In this document: one piece after another, positions 43,323-52,551 of the stretch
How the letters are laid out: every line of letters begins with the position of its first letter
Numbering within the stretch: the stretch's first letter is position 1
Position numbers and translations under genes: made by a program
Assembly (NCBI RefSeq): GCF_000513295.1
Contig: NC_023065.1
Coordinates: 3,518,501 to 3,582,500, forward strand
Length of the DNA stretch: 64,000 nt
Reading direction: 5' to 3'
Origin: Magnetospirillum gryphiswaldense MSR-1 v2
Lineage (GTDB): Bacteria; Pseudomonadota; Alphaproteobacteria; Rhodospirillales; Magnetospirillaceae
Notes under the pieces: model-generated
What the model was told of the DNA's origin: nothing
The model's database searches: none
What the model saw: the letters and a program-made list of their open reading frames with translations, nothing else

Positions 43323-45182
43323 ATGTGCGGCATCGCCGGTTCCACCCGCACCAATCCCGATCTGCTGCGCGCCATGAATGCCGCCATGGCCCATCGCGGC
43401 CCCGACGCCCAGGCCATCTGGCATGAGAACGGGGTGGGTTTGGCCCATGCCCGGCTGGCCATCATCGACCTGACCCCCGGCGGCGCCCAGCCCATGGTCA
43501 GTCCGTGCGGGCGCTGGGTCATCGCCTTCAACGGCGAGATTTACAATCACCACCACTTGCGGGCCGAGCTTGAAGTGGTGGGCGAGCATTTCAGCTCGAC
43601 CAGCGATACCGAGGTGCTGCTGCGGCTGTTGATGCGTGGCGGCAAGCACGGCCTGGATAAGCTGATCGGCATGTTCGCCCTGGCCCTGTGGGACCGCCGC
43701 GACCAGTCGCTGTTGCTGGTGCGCGACCGGCTGGGGGTCAAGCCGCTGGTGTGGGCCAGCCTGCCCGATGGCGGCATCGCTTTCGCCTCGGAAATCGACA
43801 CCCTGCGCCGCCAGCCCGGCCTGGATCTGGGCCTGGACCGGCAGGCGCTGTCGGAATATCTCGCCTGCTTGTACGTGCCGGCGCCGCGCACCTTGCATGC
43901 CGGTATCCGTAAATTACTGCCCGGCCATTGGCTGGAATGGAAAGACGGCGCCATTACCACCGGCAGCTATTGGGCGCCGGCCTATACCGGCGAGCGATCC
44001 ATCAGCCTGGACGAGGCGGCGGAAGAGGTGCTGCCGCTGTTGGACAGCGCCGTGCGCCTGCGCATGGTCGCCGATGTCGAGGTCGGGTGCTTTTTGTCGG
44101 GCGGCATCGATTCGTCGGTGATCGCCGCACTGATGAGCCGTGCCGCCAAGGAAAGCGGGGCGCCGCCGGTACGCAGCTTCACCATGACCTTCGACGAGCC
44201 GGCCTATGATGAACGGGTCGCCGCCCGGGCGGTGGCCGAGCATGTGGGTACCATCCATACCGAATTGCCGGCGCGCCCCGTTGTCACCGATCTACTCGAC
44301 GACATGGTCCGCGCCTTCGGTGAGCCGTTCGGCAATCCCACCGCGCTGTTGATCCACGATCTGTCCACCAGCGCCCGCCAGCACCTGAAGGTGGCCCTGG
44401 TCGGCGATGGCGGCGACGAGGTCTTCGCCGGCTATCCCCGCCATCACGGCGGCCTGCTGGCCGAACGCTATCGCCGGCTGCTGCCCGGCCCGCTTCGGGC
44501 TTTGGCCGGCACGGCGGCGCAACTGATCCCGGAAAGCACCTCGGGCCGTCACGCCTGGCGCCGGGCGCGCGAGTTCCTGTCCGCCGGTACCTTGCCCGCC
44601 GATCAGATGTATGCGTCCTGGGTGGAATATTTCGATCCCGAAGAACGTCAAGCCATGCTGGGCCTGGAGACTCTGCCCTCGCGCCCCATCGCCGATCTGT
44701 ACCGGCAGGCGCCGTCGGCCTCGGCCCTGGACGCCATGCAGCAGACCGATCTGCTGTCGTTCCTGCCGGGCAATCTGCTGTCTTACGGCGATGCCATGAG
44801 CATGGCGGTGGCGCTCGAACTACGCCACCCCTTCCTTGATCATCGCTTGATCGACTGTGTTGGCCGCATGGCGGCGGCGACCCGCTTCGCCGGCGGCAAG
44901 AAGGCGATCCTGAAACAGGTGGCGCGGCGTTTGTTGCCCAGCCACATCATCGATCGGCCCAAGCTGGGCTTCAATCCACCCATGGGGGTGTGGCTGAAGA
45001 CCGATCTTGCCACCATGGTGGCCGAGCGGTTGACCCGTGCCCGCATGGGAGAACTGGGCCTGGACTGGACCGCCATCGCCCGCCTGCTGGCTGAACACCA
45101 GGGCGGGCGGCGCGATCATTCGCTGAAAGTGTGGGCGCTGTTGGTGCTGGAAGCGTGGGAACGCGGACAAAAACAGCCCTGA
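43323..45182 (+). CDS. asnB: Asparagine synthase-like glutamine amidotransferase, second paralogue
   Basis: 619 residues: MCGIAGS with Cys2, MAHRGPDAQA, IAFNGEIYNHH, then SGGIDSSVIAALMS as the ATP pyrophosphatase loop, ALVGDGGDEVFAGYPRHH and LELRHPFLDHRLIDC. It is more like the exopolysaccharide/exosortase-type amidotransferases than the 16.8 kb copy, and its GC is typical of the window. It follows the receiver-less regulator by four bases, so probably shares its transcript. Asparagine formation or amidation of another carboxylate both remain open. Confidence 0.86.
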   Translation: MCGIAGSTRTNPDLLRAMNAAMAHRGPDAQAIWHENGVGLAHARLAIIDLTPGGAQPMVSPCGRWVIAFNGEIYNHHHLRAELEVVGEHFSSTSDTEVLLRLLMRGGKHGLDKLIGMFALALWDRRDQSLLLVRDRLGVKPLVWASLPDGGIAFASEIDTLRRQPGLDLGLDRQALSEYLACLYVPAPRTLHAGIRKLLPGHWLEWKDGAITTGSYWAPAYTGERSISLDEAAEEVLPLLDSAVRLRMVADVEVGCFLSGGIDSSVIAALMSRAAKESGAPPVRSFTMTFDEPAYDERVAARAVAEHVGTIHTELPARPVVTDLLDDMVRAFGEPFGNPTALLIHDLSTSARQHLKVALVGDGGDEVFAGYPRHHGGLLAERYRRLLPGPLRALAGTAAQLIPESTSGRHAWRRAREFLSAGTLPADQMYASWVEYFDPEERQAMLGLETLPSRPIADLYRQAPSASALDAMQQTDLLSFLPGNLLSYGDAMSMAVALELRHPFLDHRLIDCVGRMAAATRFAGGKKAILKQVARRLLPSHIIDRPKLGFNPPMGVWLKTDLATMVAERLTRARMGELGLDWTAIARLLAEHQGGRRDHSLKVWALLVLEAWERGQKQP

Positions 45183-45185
45183 CGC

Positions 45186-45548
45186 CTATTCCTTCGGCAC
45201 CATGCGGCCCAGACGGCGACCGCCGAAGATGTGCACGTGCAGATGCGGCACTTCCTGGCCGCCATTGGCGCCGATATTGGACAGCAGGCGCCAGCCGTCA
45301 TCCTTGACGCCGACCATCTCGGCCACCTTGGTCACGGCGCGGAACAAGCCGGCGATTTCCGCATCCGACGCCTGGGCGGTGAAATCATCCATGGAGGTAT
45401 AGGCGCCCTTGGGGATGACCAGCACATGCACCGGCGCTTGCGGCGCGATGTCGTGGAAGGCCAGGGTGTATTCGTCCTCGTGCACCTTCTTGCACGGGAT
45501 TTCGCCACGCAGGATCTTGGCGAAGACGTTGTTGCTGTCATAAGCCAT
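45186..45548 (-). CDS. HIT-family nucleotide hydrolase/transferase
   Basis: 120 residues of the histidine-triad fold: NVFAKILRGEIPCKKV, HDIAPQAPVHVLVIPK, NIGANGGQEVPHLHVHIFGGR with the HxHxH triad and catalytic middle His. Bacterial HinT-like proteins hydrolyse adenosine phosphoramidates or other AMP-lysine compounds. It follows hisE by nine bases; this hisE-HIT order is common in Alphaproteobacteria. The ATG at 45548 is preferred to one six bases upstream. Confidence 0.9.
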   Translation of the reverse strand: MAYDSNNVFAKILRGEIPCKKVHEDEYTLAFHDIAPQAPVHVLVIPKGAYTSMDDFTAQASDAEIAGLFRAVTKVAEMVGVKDDGWRLLSNIGANGGQEVPHLHVHIFGGRRLGRMVPKE

Positions 45549-45557
45549 GGTCAAACC

Positions 45558-45878
45558 TCATTTGGGGCGGGAGTTCTTTTCGGCAATGCCGGAAATGCCT
45601 TGGCGCCGGGCCAGTTCGGCCCAGACATCCGCCGGATCGATGCCGGCATCGGCCCACAGCACCAGCAGGTGATACAGCAGATCGGCGCTTTCAGCGGTGA
45701 TGTCGGCGGGGGTTTCGGCGACGGCGGCGATGGCGGTTTCCAGCCCTTCCTCACCCACCTTCTGGGCGATCTTCTTGCGGCCCTTGGCGAACAGCTTGGC
45801 GGTATAGGACGAATCCGGGTCGGCGCCCTTGCGGCCTTCGATCACCTGGAACAATTGGTCGAGAACGTGCTGGCTCAT
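45558..45878 (-). CDS. hisE: Phosphoribosyl-ATP pyrophosphatase
   Basis: Second step of histidine synthesis: hydrolysis of phosphoribosyl-ATP to phosphoribosyl-AMP. 106 residues of the all-alpha MazG-like fold: ADPDSSYTAKLFAKGRKKIAQKVGEEGLETA, with the acidic metal-binding residues of GEE and the ESADLLYHLLVL helix. Stand-alone HisE, not fused to HisI, is typical for this group. Its start overlaps the end of the upstream methyltransferase gene by four bases. Confidence 0.94.
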   Translation of the reverse strand: MSQHVLDQLFQVIEGRKGADPDSSYTAKLFAKGRKKIAQKVGEEGLETAIAAVAETPADITAESADLLYHLLVLWADAGIDPADVWAELARRQGISGIAEKNSRPK

Positions 45879-46408
45879 GCGCGCGGCTTTTCCACCAAAA
45901 TCCAGAATCCCATCTGGGTACGGTTATAGGAAATCAGGTTGAAGCGCTGCAAGAAGCGCGGCAGCCACCAGCGTTCGTCCTGTTGGATCAGATGGGCGTT
46001 GCGGCCATCGGCCAACACTTTGACCGCCGGTCCGGTGTGGACGGTGAAAACGCCGAAGCGACGGACCAGCCGGCCCAGATGGTCGAGCACATTGTCCAGC
46101 AATTCAGGCTCGATATGTTCGAGCACGTCGATGCAGGTGACCAGATCACACGGCGCCGGCTCCGCCGACCATTGCGGGATGGCCGGGTCATAGTGGTGGA
46201 TTTGCGGGGCGAAGGGCAGCAGGCGGTTCAGTTCCTGGCCCAGCCGGCCCTTGCCGGCGCCGTAATCCAGCACCTGGGTAAGCTTGAGCTTGACCATGAC
46301 ATCGGCGACCAGCGGCGCGAATTCCAGCGAGGCGACGCCGTAATTGGGGTTTTCATGCAGTTTTTGCTGCATGGCCCGGTATTCCTCGGAGATCAGTGTC
46401 TGTGCCAT
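45875..46408 (-). CDS. SAM-dependent methyltransferase inserted in the his operon
   Basis: 177 residues of the class I methyltransferase fold: VLDYGAGKGRLGQEL as the SAM-binding glycine motif, then CDLVTCIDVLEHIEPELLDNVL as the acidic motif II with a short helix, and GVFTVHTGPA. The substrate is unknown; it is no known histidine enzyme. It sits between hisF (14 bases) and hisE (overlap four), so expression is coupled to the pathway. Small-molecule, lipid or glycan methylation all fit. Confidence 0.78.
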   Translation of the reverse strand: MAQTLISEEYRAMQQKLHENPNYGVASLEFAPLVADVMVKLKLTQVLDYGAGKGRLGQELNRLLPFAPQIHHYDPAIPQWSAEPAPCDLVTCIDVLEHIEPELLDNVLDHLGRLVRRFGVFTVHTGPAVKVLADGRNAHLIQQDERWWLPRFLQRFNLISYNRTQMGFWILVEKPRA

Positions 46409-46422
46409 CGGTGTGTTCTCCG

Positions 46423-47184
46423 TCAGACCGGGCGCACCGGGATGCCGGCGGCGGCCATGTGGGCCTTGGCCTCGGCGATGGTGTAGGTGCCGAAATGGAA
46501 GATGGAGGCGGCCAGCACGGCGGTGGCGTGGCCGTCGCGGATGCCCTCCACCAGATGCTCCAGAGTGCCGACGCCACCGGATGCGATCACCGGTACGGTC
46601 ACCGCATCGGCAACGGCGCGGGTCAGCGGGATGTTGAAACCCTGCTTGGTGCCGTCACGGTCCATGCTGGTCAGCAGGATTTCACCGGCGCCGTATTCGA
46701 CCATGCGCCGGGCCCATTGCACCGCGTCGATGCCGGTAGGATTGCGCCCGCCATGGGTGAAGATCTCGAACTTGCCGTCGCCCACCTGTTTGGCGTCGAT
46801 GGCGACGACGATGCATTGGCTGCCGAATTTTTCCGCCGCCTCGCGCACGAATTCGGGGCGATGCACGGCGGCGGTGTTGATGGACACCTTGTCGGCCCCG
46901 GCCAGCAACAGCTTGCGGATGTCTTCCACCTGGCGGACACCGCCGCCCACGGTCAAGGGCATGAAACAGGCCTCGGCGGTGCGGCCGACCACGTCGTAGA
47001 TGGTGTCGCGGTTGTCGGAACTGGCGGTGATGTCGAGAAAGGTCAACTCGTCGGCGCCGGCCTTATCATAGATCTTGGCCTGTTCCACCGGGTCACCGGC
47101 ATCGATCAGGTCAACGAAGTTGACGCCCTTGACCACGCGGCCGTCCTTGACGTCAAGGCAGGGGATGACACGCATCTTCAGCAT
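46423..47184 (-). CDS. hisF: Imidazole glycerol phosphate synthase, cyclase subunit
   Basis: Cyclises PRFAR with ammonia delivered by HisH, giving IGP and AICAR. 253 residues of a (beta/alpha)8 barrel: [19 protein letters not shown] with catalytic Asp (position 11 in the enzyme series), [25 protein letters not shown], and [15 protein letters not shown] with the second catalytic Asp. Five bases downstream of hisA, co-directional. Length and motifs are standard. Confidence 0.96.
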   Translation of the reverse strand: MLKMRVIPCLDVKDGRVVKGVNFVDLIDAGDPVEQAKIYDKAGADELTFLDITASSDNRDTIYDVVGRTAEACFMPLTVGGGVRQVEDIRKLLLAGADKVSINTAAVHRPEFVREAAEKFGSQCIVVAIDAKQVGDGKFEIFTHGGRNPTGIDAVQWARRMVEYGAGEILLTSMDRDGTKQGFNIPLTRAVADAVTVPVIASGGVGTLEHLVEGIRDGHATAVLAASIFHFGTYTIAEAKAHMAAAGIPVRPV

Positions 47185-47189
47185 GGATG

Positions 47190-47915
47190 TTACTCCGCCA
47201 GCAGCTTGATGGCCTCGGCCACGTCGATGCGTCCGTCATAGATGGCCCGACCCGAGATCACCCCGGCGATGCCTGAGCCGGCGACGGCCTTCAACGCCTT
47301 CAGATCGTCCAGCGACGACACCCCGCCGCTGGCGATGACCGGGGTGGAAATGGCCTGGGCCAGGGCAGCGGTGGCTTGGGTATTGGGGCCGGCCAGCACG
47401 CCGTCGCGGTCGATGTCGGTGTAGATGATGGCGGCGACGCCGGCATCCTCGAACTTCAAGGCCAGATCGAGAACGGTCAGGTCCGAGGTCTCGGCCCAGC
47501 CTTCCACCGCCACCTTGCCGCCCTTGGCGTCGATGCCGACGGCGACGCGACCGGGAAAGCGCTTGCAGGCGTCCTTGACCAACTGCGGATTGCGCAACGC
47601 CACCGTGCCCAAGATGACGCGGGACACGCCCTTTTGCAGCCACATCTCGATGGTGGCCATGTCGCGGATGCCGCCGCCCAATTGCACCGGCACATCCACC
47701 GCCGCCAGAATGCTTTCCACCGCCGCTCCGTTGACCGGCTTGCCGGCGAAGGCGCCGTTAAGGTCGACCACGTGAATCCACTGGGCACCGGCATCGGCGA
47801 AGGCCTTGGCCTGGGCGCCGGGATCGGTGTTGAACACCGTAGCCTCTTCCATCAGCCCCAGCTTCAGGCGCACGCAATTGCCGTCTTTCAGGTCGATGGC
47901 GGGAAACAGGATCAT
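47190..47915 (-). CDS. hisA: ProFAR isomerase
   Basis: Isomerises ProFAR to PRFAR by an Amadori rearrangement. 241 residues from the ATG at 47915, giving [17 protein letters not shown] with the catalytic Asp; [25 protein letters not shown] and [16 protein letters not shown], with the general-acid Asp, follow. It is the half-barrel duplication relative of hisF next to it. The NeuB-like gene ends 69 bases upstream, so hisA may have its own start signal in that gap or rely on readthrough. Confidence 0.96.
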   Translation of the reverse strand: MILFPAIDLKDGNCVRLKLGLMEEATVFNTDPGAQAKAFADAGAQWIHVVDLNGAFAGKPVNGAAVESILAAVDVPVQLGGGIRDMATIEMWLQKGVSRVILGTVALRNPQLVKDACKRFPGRVAVGIDAKGGKVAVEGWAETSDLTVLDLALKFEDAGVAAIIYTDIDRDGVLAGPNTQATAALAQAISTPVIASGGVSSLDDLKALKAVAGSGIAGVISGRAIYDGRIDVAEAIKLLAE

Positions 47916-47983
47916 GGAGAGGCTCGCAAAAGTCAGAAAGGTGAACGCGCAAACTAGCAAGCCCGGGGCGCGGGCGCAAAGAC

Positions 47984-49054
47984 CTATTCCCAGTCGCCCG
48001 CCTGCACGCCTTGGCCGGCGGCGATGGCGCGGGTGGCTTTCTTGCCCGCCATCTCCTCGATGAAGCGGGGATGGAGGCCCAAGCTCTGCTTGCCCGGACG
48101 CAGGATGGCGATGTTGACATCCTCGATCAGGACGTCGCCGGGTTGGATGGAGCGGATGGCCTGGATACCGCGACGGGCAAAGGCGGCCAGTTCGGTTTCT
48201 TCCGGCTTGATCGTCTTGATGCCGCTGCCCAGTACCTGCTCGGCCTCGCGGATTTTGCCGACCATCTGGGTCAACTCGGCGGCGGTCAGGGCAAACGGGT
48301 GGTCGGGGCCGGGCAGGGCGTTGTGCAAGGTGAAGTGTTTCTCGACCACGCGTGCCCCCCGGATCACCGCCGCCACCGGGGCGGTAATGGCATCGCGGGA
48401 ATGGTCGGACAGGCCGGCGGCGACGTGGAAACGGTCACGCAGCCAATCGATGGTGGCGACGTCGATGGAAGAAAGCGGCGCCGGATATTTGGCGGTGCAT
48501 TGCAACAGGCACAGATCGCGGCCGCCCTGGGCGTGGAAGCGGTCGACGGCCCAGGCGATGTCGGCTTCGGTCGCCGCCCCGGTGGACAGCACCAACGGCT
48601 TGCCGGTCTTGGCCGCCAGATCGATCAGACGGATGTGCGACAGCTCGTAGGAGGCGATCTTGTGCACGTCCACATGGGGGTCGATGGCCAGGACATCGGC
48701 CACCGAAAACCCGGTCGACATGAAGCCGATGCCGTTGGTTCGGCAATATTCGGCCAGTTCGGCCAACATGTCGTAAGGCATGGCCAGATCGGCGAAGATG
48801 TCGGCGATGTCTTCCTTCACCCCGGCATCGGCCAGATAATCGCTTTGGCCGGCATTGGCGACATAGACGGTTTCCGGGCGATAGGTCTGGAACTTGACGA
48901 AATCGGCCCTGGCCGCGACCGCCGCGTCGATCAGGGCGCGGGCCATGGCGCGGTCGCGCTTGGGCGTGCCCATACGCCAATTGGACCCGGCCTCGGCGAT
49001 CACCCGCACCCGGCCCTGGTTCCAGAAGCTTTGCTCAGGAGAAGACGGGGACAT
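47984..49054 (-). CDS. NeuB-family nonulosonic acid (sialic acid-type) synthase
   Basis: 356 residues. The TIM barrel shows [33 protein letters not shown] and [13 protein letters not shown], then [19 protein letters not shown], the metal-binding motif; an SAF/antifreeze-like domain follows from about 290 ([23 protein letters not shown]). These enzymes condense phosphoenolpyruvate with ManNAc or a related six-carbon sugar to make sialic, legionaminic or pseudaminic-type acids. Oddly, it lies between hisH and hisA. No NeuA or NeuC is in the window; the WecB-like epimerase at 9 kb could feed a ManNAc-type sugar. Confidence 0.83.
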   Translation of the reverse strand: MSPSSPEQSFWNQGRVRVIAEAGSNWRMGTPKRDRAMARALIDAAVAARADFVKFQTYRPETVYVANAGQSDYLADAGVKEDIADIFADLAMPYDMLAELAEYCRTNGIGFMSTGFSVADVLAIDPHVDVHKIASYELSHIRLIDLAAKTGKPLVLSTGAATEADIAWAVDRFHAQGGRDLCLLQCTAKYPAPLSSIDVATIDWLRDRFHVAAGLSDHSRDAITAPVAAVIRGARVVEKHFTLHNALPGPDHPFALTAAELTQMVGKIREAEQVLGSGIKTIKPEETELAAFARRGIQAIRSIQPGDVLIEDVNIAILRPGKQSLGLHPRFIEEMAGKKATRAIAAGQGVQAGDWE

Positions 49055-49120
49055 GGGCGGTGCTCCGGGATCTTGATTTCAAAAATGGCCCACGGCCAGC
49101 CTGGGGAAAACTCTACCTGT

Positions 49121-49205
49121 CCCGTCATACCCGCGCAGGCGGGTATCCAGGAGTCGTGGAAAAGGTGGTGCACCCTCTGGACTCCCGCCTGCGCGGGAGT
49201 GACGG
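49121..49205. repeat. REP-like palindromic element
   Basis: Two short palindromic arms, GTCATACCCGCGCAGGCGGG (about 49124-49143) and TCCCGCCTGCGCGGGAGTGA (about 49183-49202), form nested inverted repeats with a 39-base middle, after the style of repeats scattered in intergenic space of Rhodospirillales genomes. It lies between neuB and hisH, 67 bases upstream of the neuB start. Confidence 0.8.
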
Positions 49206-49259
49206 TAAAGGGAGCGGACATATTCACACGGTCCTGCGCTTTCCCGCCGAAAACCCTTG

Positions 49260-49904
49260 TTACGGCTTCCAGCGCAGGAAATTGGCGATCACCTTAAGAC
49301 CGGTGGCCTGGCTTTTTTCCGGGTGGAATTGGGTGCCGACCAAGTTGTCGCGGCCGATGACGGCGGTGATCGGCCCGCCATAGGACACCCGGGCCAATTG
49401 ATGGCGGGCGTCGGCGCAGTGAAAGCGATAGGAATGGACGAAATAGGCGTGCGGGTTGTCGCCCAGATCCTCCAGCAGCGGATGCGAGCCCGGCACCCAG
49501 GCCAGTTCGTTCCAGCCCATATGCGGCACCTTCAACGCCGGATCGGACGGGGTGATGGCCACCACCTCGCCCTTGATCCAGTCCAGGCCGGCATGGGTGC
49601 CGTGTTCGCGCCCCAAACTGGCCATCAATTGCATGCCGACGCAGATGCCCATGAACGGGCGACCCTTATGGATGACCTGTTCGGTCATGGCCTCGACCAT
49701 GCCGGGCAGGGCGTCCAGGCCGGCCCGGCAATCGCCGAAGGCGCCGACGCCGGGCAGGACGATGCGGTCGGCCTTCAGGATCTGCTCGGCCTCGGCGGTG
49801 ACGATGATCCGGGCATCAAGGTTCTGTTCCTGGGCGACGCGCTCGAACGCCTTGGCGGCGGAACGCAAATTGCCCGAGCCGTAATCGACGATGGCCACCA
49901 GCAT
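49260..49904 (-). CDS. hisH: Imidazole glycerol phosphate synthase, glutaminase subunit
   Basis: Class I glutaminase giving ammonia to HisF. 214 residues: [42 protein letters not shown] with the nucleophile Cys, and [10 protein letters not shown] with the His-Glu pair of the catalytic triad. It starts at 49904, one base after hisB ends, and is separated from hisA by the inserted neuB gene. Confidence 0.95.
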   Translation of the reverse strand: MLVAIVDYGSGNLRSAAKAFERVAQEQNLDARIIVTAEAEQILKADRIVLPGVGAFGDCRAGLDALPGMVEAMTEQVIHKGRPFMGICVGMQLMASLGREHGTHAGLDWIKGEVVAITPSDPALKVPHMGWNELAWVPGSHPLLEDLGDNPHAYFVHSYRFHCADARHQLARVSYGGPITAVIGRDNLVGTQFHPEKSQATGLKVIANFLRWKP

Positions 49905-49905
49905 G

Positions 49906-50505
49906 TCAGAGCGACCCCCCCAGCACACCCTTGGTCGACGGCACCGCATCGGCCTTGCGCGGGTCGATCTCGATGGCCACCCGCAGGGCACGGGCCAGCG
50001 CCTTGAAGCAGGCCTCGATGATGTGGTGGTTGTTGTCGCCGTACAGGCATTCCACGTGAAGCGTGGCGCCAGCGGCCTGGGCGAAGGCCTGGAACCATTC
50101 CTTGAACAATTCGGTGTCCATGTCGCCCAGCTTGTCGCGGCGGAAATCCACCTTCCACACCAGATAGGGGCGGTTGGACAGGTCGATGGCGACGCGGGCC
50201 AGGGTTTCGTCCATGGGGATATAGGCGTGGCCGTAACGGGTGATGCCCTTGCGCTCGCCCAACGCCTTGGCGATGGCGGTGCCGATGGCGATGCCGCTAT
50301 CCTCGGTGGTGTGGTGGGCGTCGATGTGCAGGTCGCCATCGGCCTTGACGTCCAGGTCGATCAACGAATGGCGCGACAATTGCTCCAGCATGTGATCGAG
50401 GAAGCCGATGCCGGTATCAACGGTATAGACGCCCTTGCCGTCCAGATTGACGGCGATCTCGATGCTGGTTTCGTTGGTCTTGCGCTCGACGCTGGCTTTG
50501 CGCAT
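49906..50505 (-). CDS. hisB: Imidazoleglycerol-phosphate dehydratase
   Basis: 199-residue dehydratase without the phosphatase fusion found in enterobacteria. Signature: [20 protein letters not shown], and [18 protein letters not shown], the Mn-binding His cluster, repeated in the second half as [19 protein letters not shown]. First gene of the minus-strand his operon, divergent from hslV with 127 bases between, where both promoters must lie. Confidence 0.96.
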   Translation of the reverse strand: MRKASVERKTNETSIEIAVNLDGKGVYTVDTGIGFLDHMLEQLSRHSLIDLDVKADGDLHIDAHHTTEDSGIAIGTAIAKALGERKGITRYGHAYIPMDETLARVAIDLSNRPYLVWKVDFRRDKLGDMDTELFKEWFQAFAQAAGATLHVECLYGDNNHHIIEACFKALARALRVAIEIDPRKADAVPSTKGVLGGSL

Positions 50506-50632
50506 GGAAAATCTCCCAGGGATAAGACCTTTCAGATATCAGGAATGGCGCAAACGCACCAGACTTCCCTTTTCGTCATTTCCTCCCATATGGGCTATGA
50601 TCCGCCCGATTTCCTCTGTTGATGGATGCGTC

Positions 50633-51178
50633 ATGTCCGAAAATCTTCCCTCCTGGCACGGCACCACCATTTTGTCGGTGCGCAAGAACGGTCGCGTGGT
50701 CATCGCCGGCGACGGTCAGGTCAGCTTGGGCCAGACGGTGATCAAGGCCAATGCCCGCAAGGTGCGGCGCATCGGCGCCAACAACGACATCCTGGTCGGT
50801 TTCGCCGGCGCCACCGCCGACGCCTTCACGCTTTTGGAGCGGCTGGAAGGCAAGCTGGAAAAGCATCCCGGCCAATTGACCCGCGCCTGCGTCGAGCTGG
50901 CCAAGGATTGGCGCACCGATCGGTACTTGCGTCGGCTGGAAGCGATGATGGCGGTGGCCGACAAAGAGGTGTCGCTGGTCCTCACCGGCCAGGGCGACGT
51001 GCTGGAACCCAGCGACGGCATCATCGGCATCGGCTCGGGCGGCAATTACGCCCTGGCGGCGGCGCGGGCGCTGATCGACATGGAGGTGGACGCCGAGCAG
51101 ATCGTGCGCAAATCCATGGCGGTCGCCGCCGAGATTTGCGTCTACACCAACAGCAACGTCATCATCGAAAGCCTGTAA
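50633..51178 (+). CDS. hslV: ATP-dependent protease subunit HslV
   Basis: Proteolytic core of the HslUV protease. 181 residues; [18 protein letters not shown], where processing before Thr11 exposes the N-terminal nucleophile, then [23 protein letters not shown] and [16 protein letters not shown]. The frame is open far upstream but the ATG at 50633 fits the family. A perfect CCCATATGGG palindrome is 39 bases before the start, with CTTCCC 16 bases ahead of it; a heat-shock promoter is expected here but this match is weak. Four bases from hslU. Confidence 0.95.
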   Translation: MSENLPSWHGTTILSVRKNGRVVIAGDGQVSLGQTVIKANARKVRRIGANNDILVGFAGATADAFTLLERLEGKLEKHPGQLTRACVELAKDWRTDRYLRRLEAMMAVADKEVSLVLTGQGDVLEPSDGIIGIGSGGNYALAAARALIDMEVDAEQIVRKSMAVAAEICVYTNSNVIIESL

Positions 51179-51181
51179 GCC

Positions 51182-52510
51182 ATGAGCGCCAGCGCCTTTT
51201 CCCCGCGTGAGATCGTTTCCGAACTGGATCGCTTCATCGTCGGCCAGAACGACGCCAAGCGCGCCGTCGCCATCGCCTTGCGCAACCGCTGGCGCCGCCA
51301 GCAATTGCCCGATGCCCTGCGCGAAGAGGTGTTGCCCAAGAACATTCTGATGATCGGCCCCACCGGCGTCGGCAAGACCGAGATCGCGCGGCGGCTGTCC
51401 CGTCTCGCCCAGGCGCCGTTCCTGAAGGTCGAGGCGACCAAGTTCACCGAGGTGGGCTATGTCGGTCGCGATGTCGAACAGATCGTCCGCGATCTGGTGG
51501 AAATCGCCATCGGCATGATGCGCGAGCGCCTGCGCAAGCAAGTGGTGCCCAAGGCCGAACTGGCGGCGGAGGAACGGCTGCTGGATGTGCTGGTGGGTGA
51601 AACCGCCAGCGCCGACACCAGGCAGAAATTCCGCAAGATGCTGCGTGAAGGGGCGTTGGATGGGCGCGAGGTGGAAATCCAGGTGGCCGATAGCGGCGCC
51701 GGCGCCATGCCCAGCTTCGACATCCCCGGCATGCCGGGCAGTCAGGTCGGCATGATCAATCTGTCCGACATGCTGGGCAAGGCCTTCGGCGGCGGTCGCA
51801 CCAAGCCGCGTAAAATGAGCGTCCCCGATGCCCTGGCCGCCTTGCTGGCGGAGGAATCCGACAAGCTTCTCGATCAGGACGCGGTGGTCAAGGACGCCAT
51901 CTGGGCGGTGGAAAATCACGGCATCGTCTTCTTGGACGAAATCGACAAGATTTGCGCCCGTTCCAGCGAACATCACGTCGGCGGCGATGTCAGCCGCGAA
52001 GGGGTGCAACGCGACCTGCTGCCGTTGATCGAGGGCACCACGGTGTCGACCAAGCACGGCAACGTCAAGACCGACCATATCCTGTTCATCGCCAGTGGCG
52101 CCTTCCATCTGGCCAAGCCCAGCGACCTGCTGCCCGAGTTGCAAGGCCGCCTGCCCATCCGGGTCGAGTTGCAGGCGCTGACCCGGGATGATTTCGTCCG
52201 CATCCTGACCGAGCCGGAAGCCAGCCTGATCAAGCAATACGTGGCGCTGTTGGGTACCGAAGAGGTTTTGTTGAAATTCGAGGACGGCGCCATCGCGGCC
52301 ATCGCCGATCTGGCCGCCGAGATCAACCGGTCGGTGGAAAACATCGGCGCCCGGCGTCTGCACACGGTGCTGGAACGGCTGCTGGAAGAGATCAGCTTTA
52401 CCGCTCCCGATCAAAGCCCCGGCACCGAAATCGCCATCACCGCCGCCATGGTCAATGAACGGGTCGGGGCTCTGGCGAAAAAAGCCGATCTGGCCAAGTT
52501 CATTCTGTAA
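51182..52510 (+). CDS. hslU: ATPase subunit HslU
   Basis: AAA+ unfoldase that feeds HslV. 442 residues: [21 protein letters not shown], Walker [15 protein letters not shown], a long I-domain insertion at about residues 110-235, Walker [13 protein letters not shown], and the C-terminal sensor region [17 protein letters not shown]. The protein ends in FIL, as expected for docking into HslV. The next gene follows after a palindrome within 42 bases. Confidence 0.96.
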   Translation: MSASAFSPREIVSELDRFIVGQNDAKRAVAIALRNRWRRQQLPDALREEVLPKNILMIGPTGVGKTEIARRLSRLAQAPFLKVEATKFTEVGYVGRDVEQIVRDLVEIAIGMMRERLRKQVVPKAELAAEERLLDVLVGETASADTRQKFRKMLREGALDGREVEIQVADSGAGAMPSFDIPGMPGSQVGMINLSDMLGKAFGGGRTKPRKMSVPDALAALLAEESDKLLDQDAVVKDAIWAVENHGIVFLDEIDKICARSSEHHVGGDVSREGVQRDLLPLIEGTTVSTKHGNVKTDHILFIASGAFHLAKPSDLLPELQGRLPIRVELQALTRDDFVRILTEPEASLIKQYVALLGTEEVLLKFEDGAIAAIADLAAEINRSVENIGARRLHTVLERLLEEISFTAPDQSPGTEIAITAAMVNERVGALAKKADLAKFIL

Positions 52511-52515
52511 TCGAT

Positions 52516-52543
52516 CCCTGCTATGATCCCGGTCATAGCAGGG
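52516..52543. promoter_or_regulatory. CRP-like palindrome before the Crp/Fnr-family gene
   Basis: Perfect 11-base inverted repeat: CCCTGCTATGA (52516-52526), six-base centre, TCATAGCAGGG (52533-52543). The inner TATGA-N6-TCATA differs from the CRP site TGTGA-N6-TCACA by one base per half. It ends eight bases before the ATG, so it overlaps the AGGGA ribosome site; an mRNA hairpin is the alternative reading. Confidence 0.6.
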
Positions 52544-52551
52544 AAAATACC

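Noticed and set aside
50564..50594. Heat-shock sigma-32 promoter for hslVU (CTTCCC followed by CCATAT)
   Set aside because: Only part of each box fits and spacing is ambiguous. It is mentioned in the hslV entry as a possibility but is not strong enough to call.
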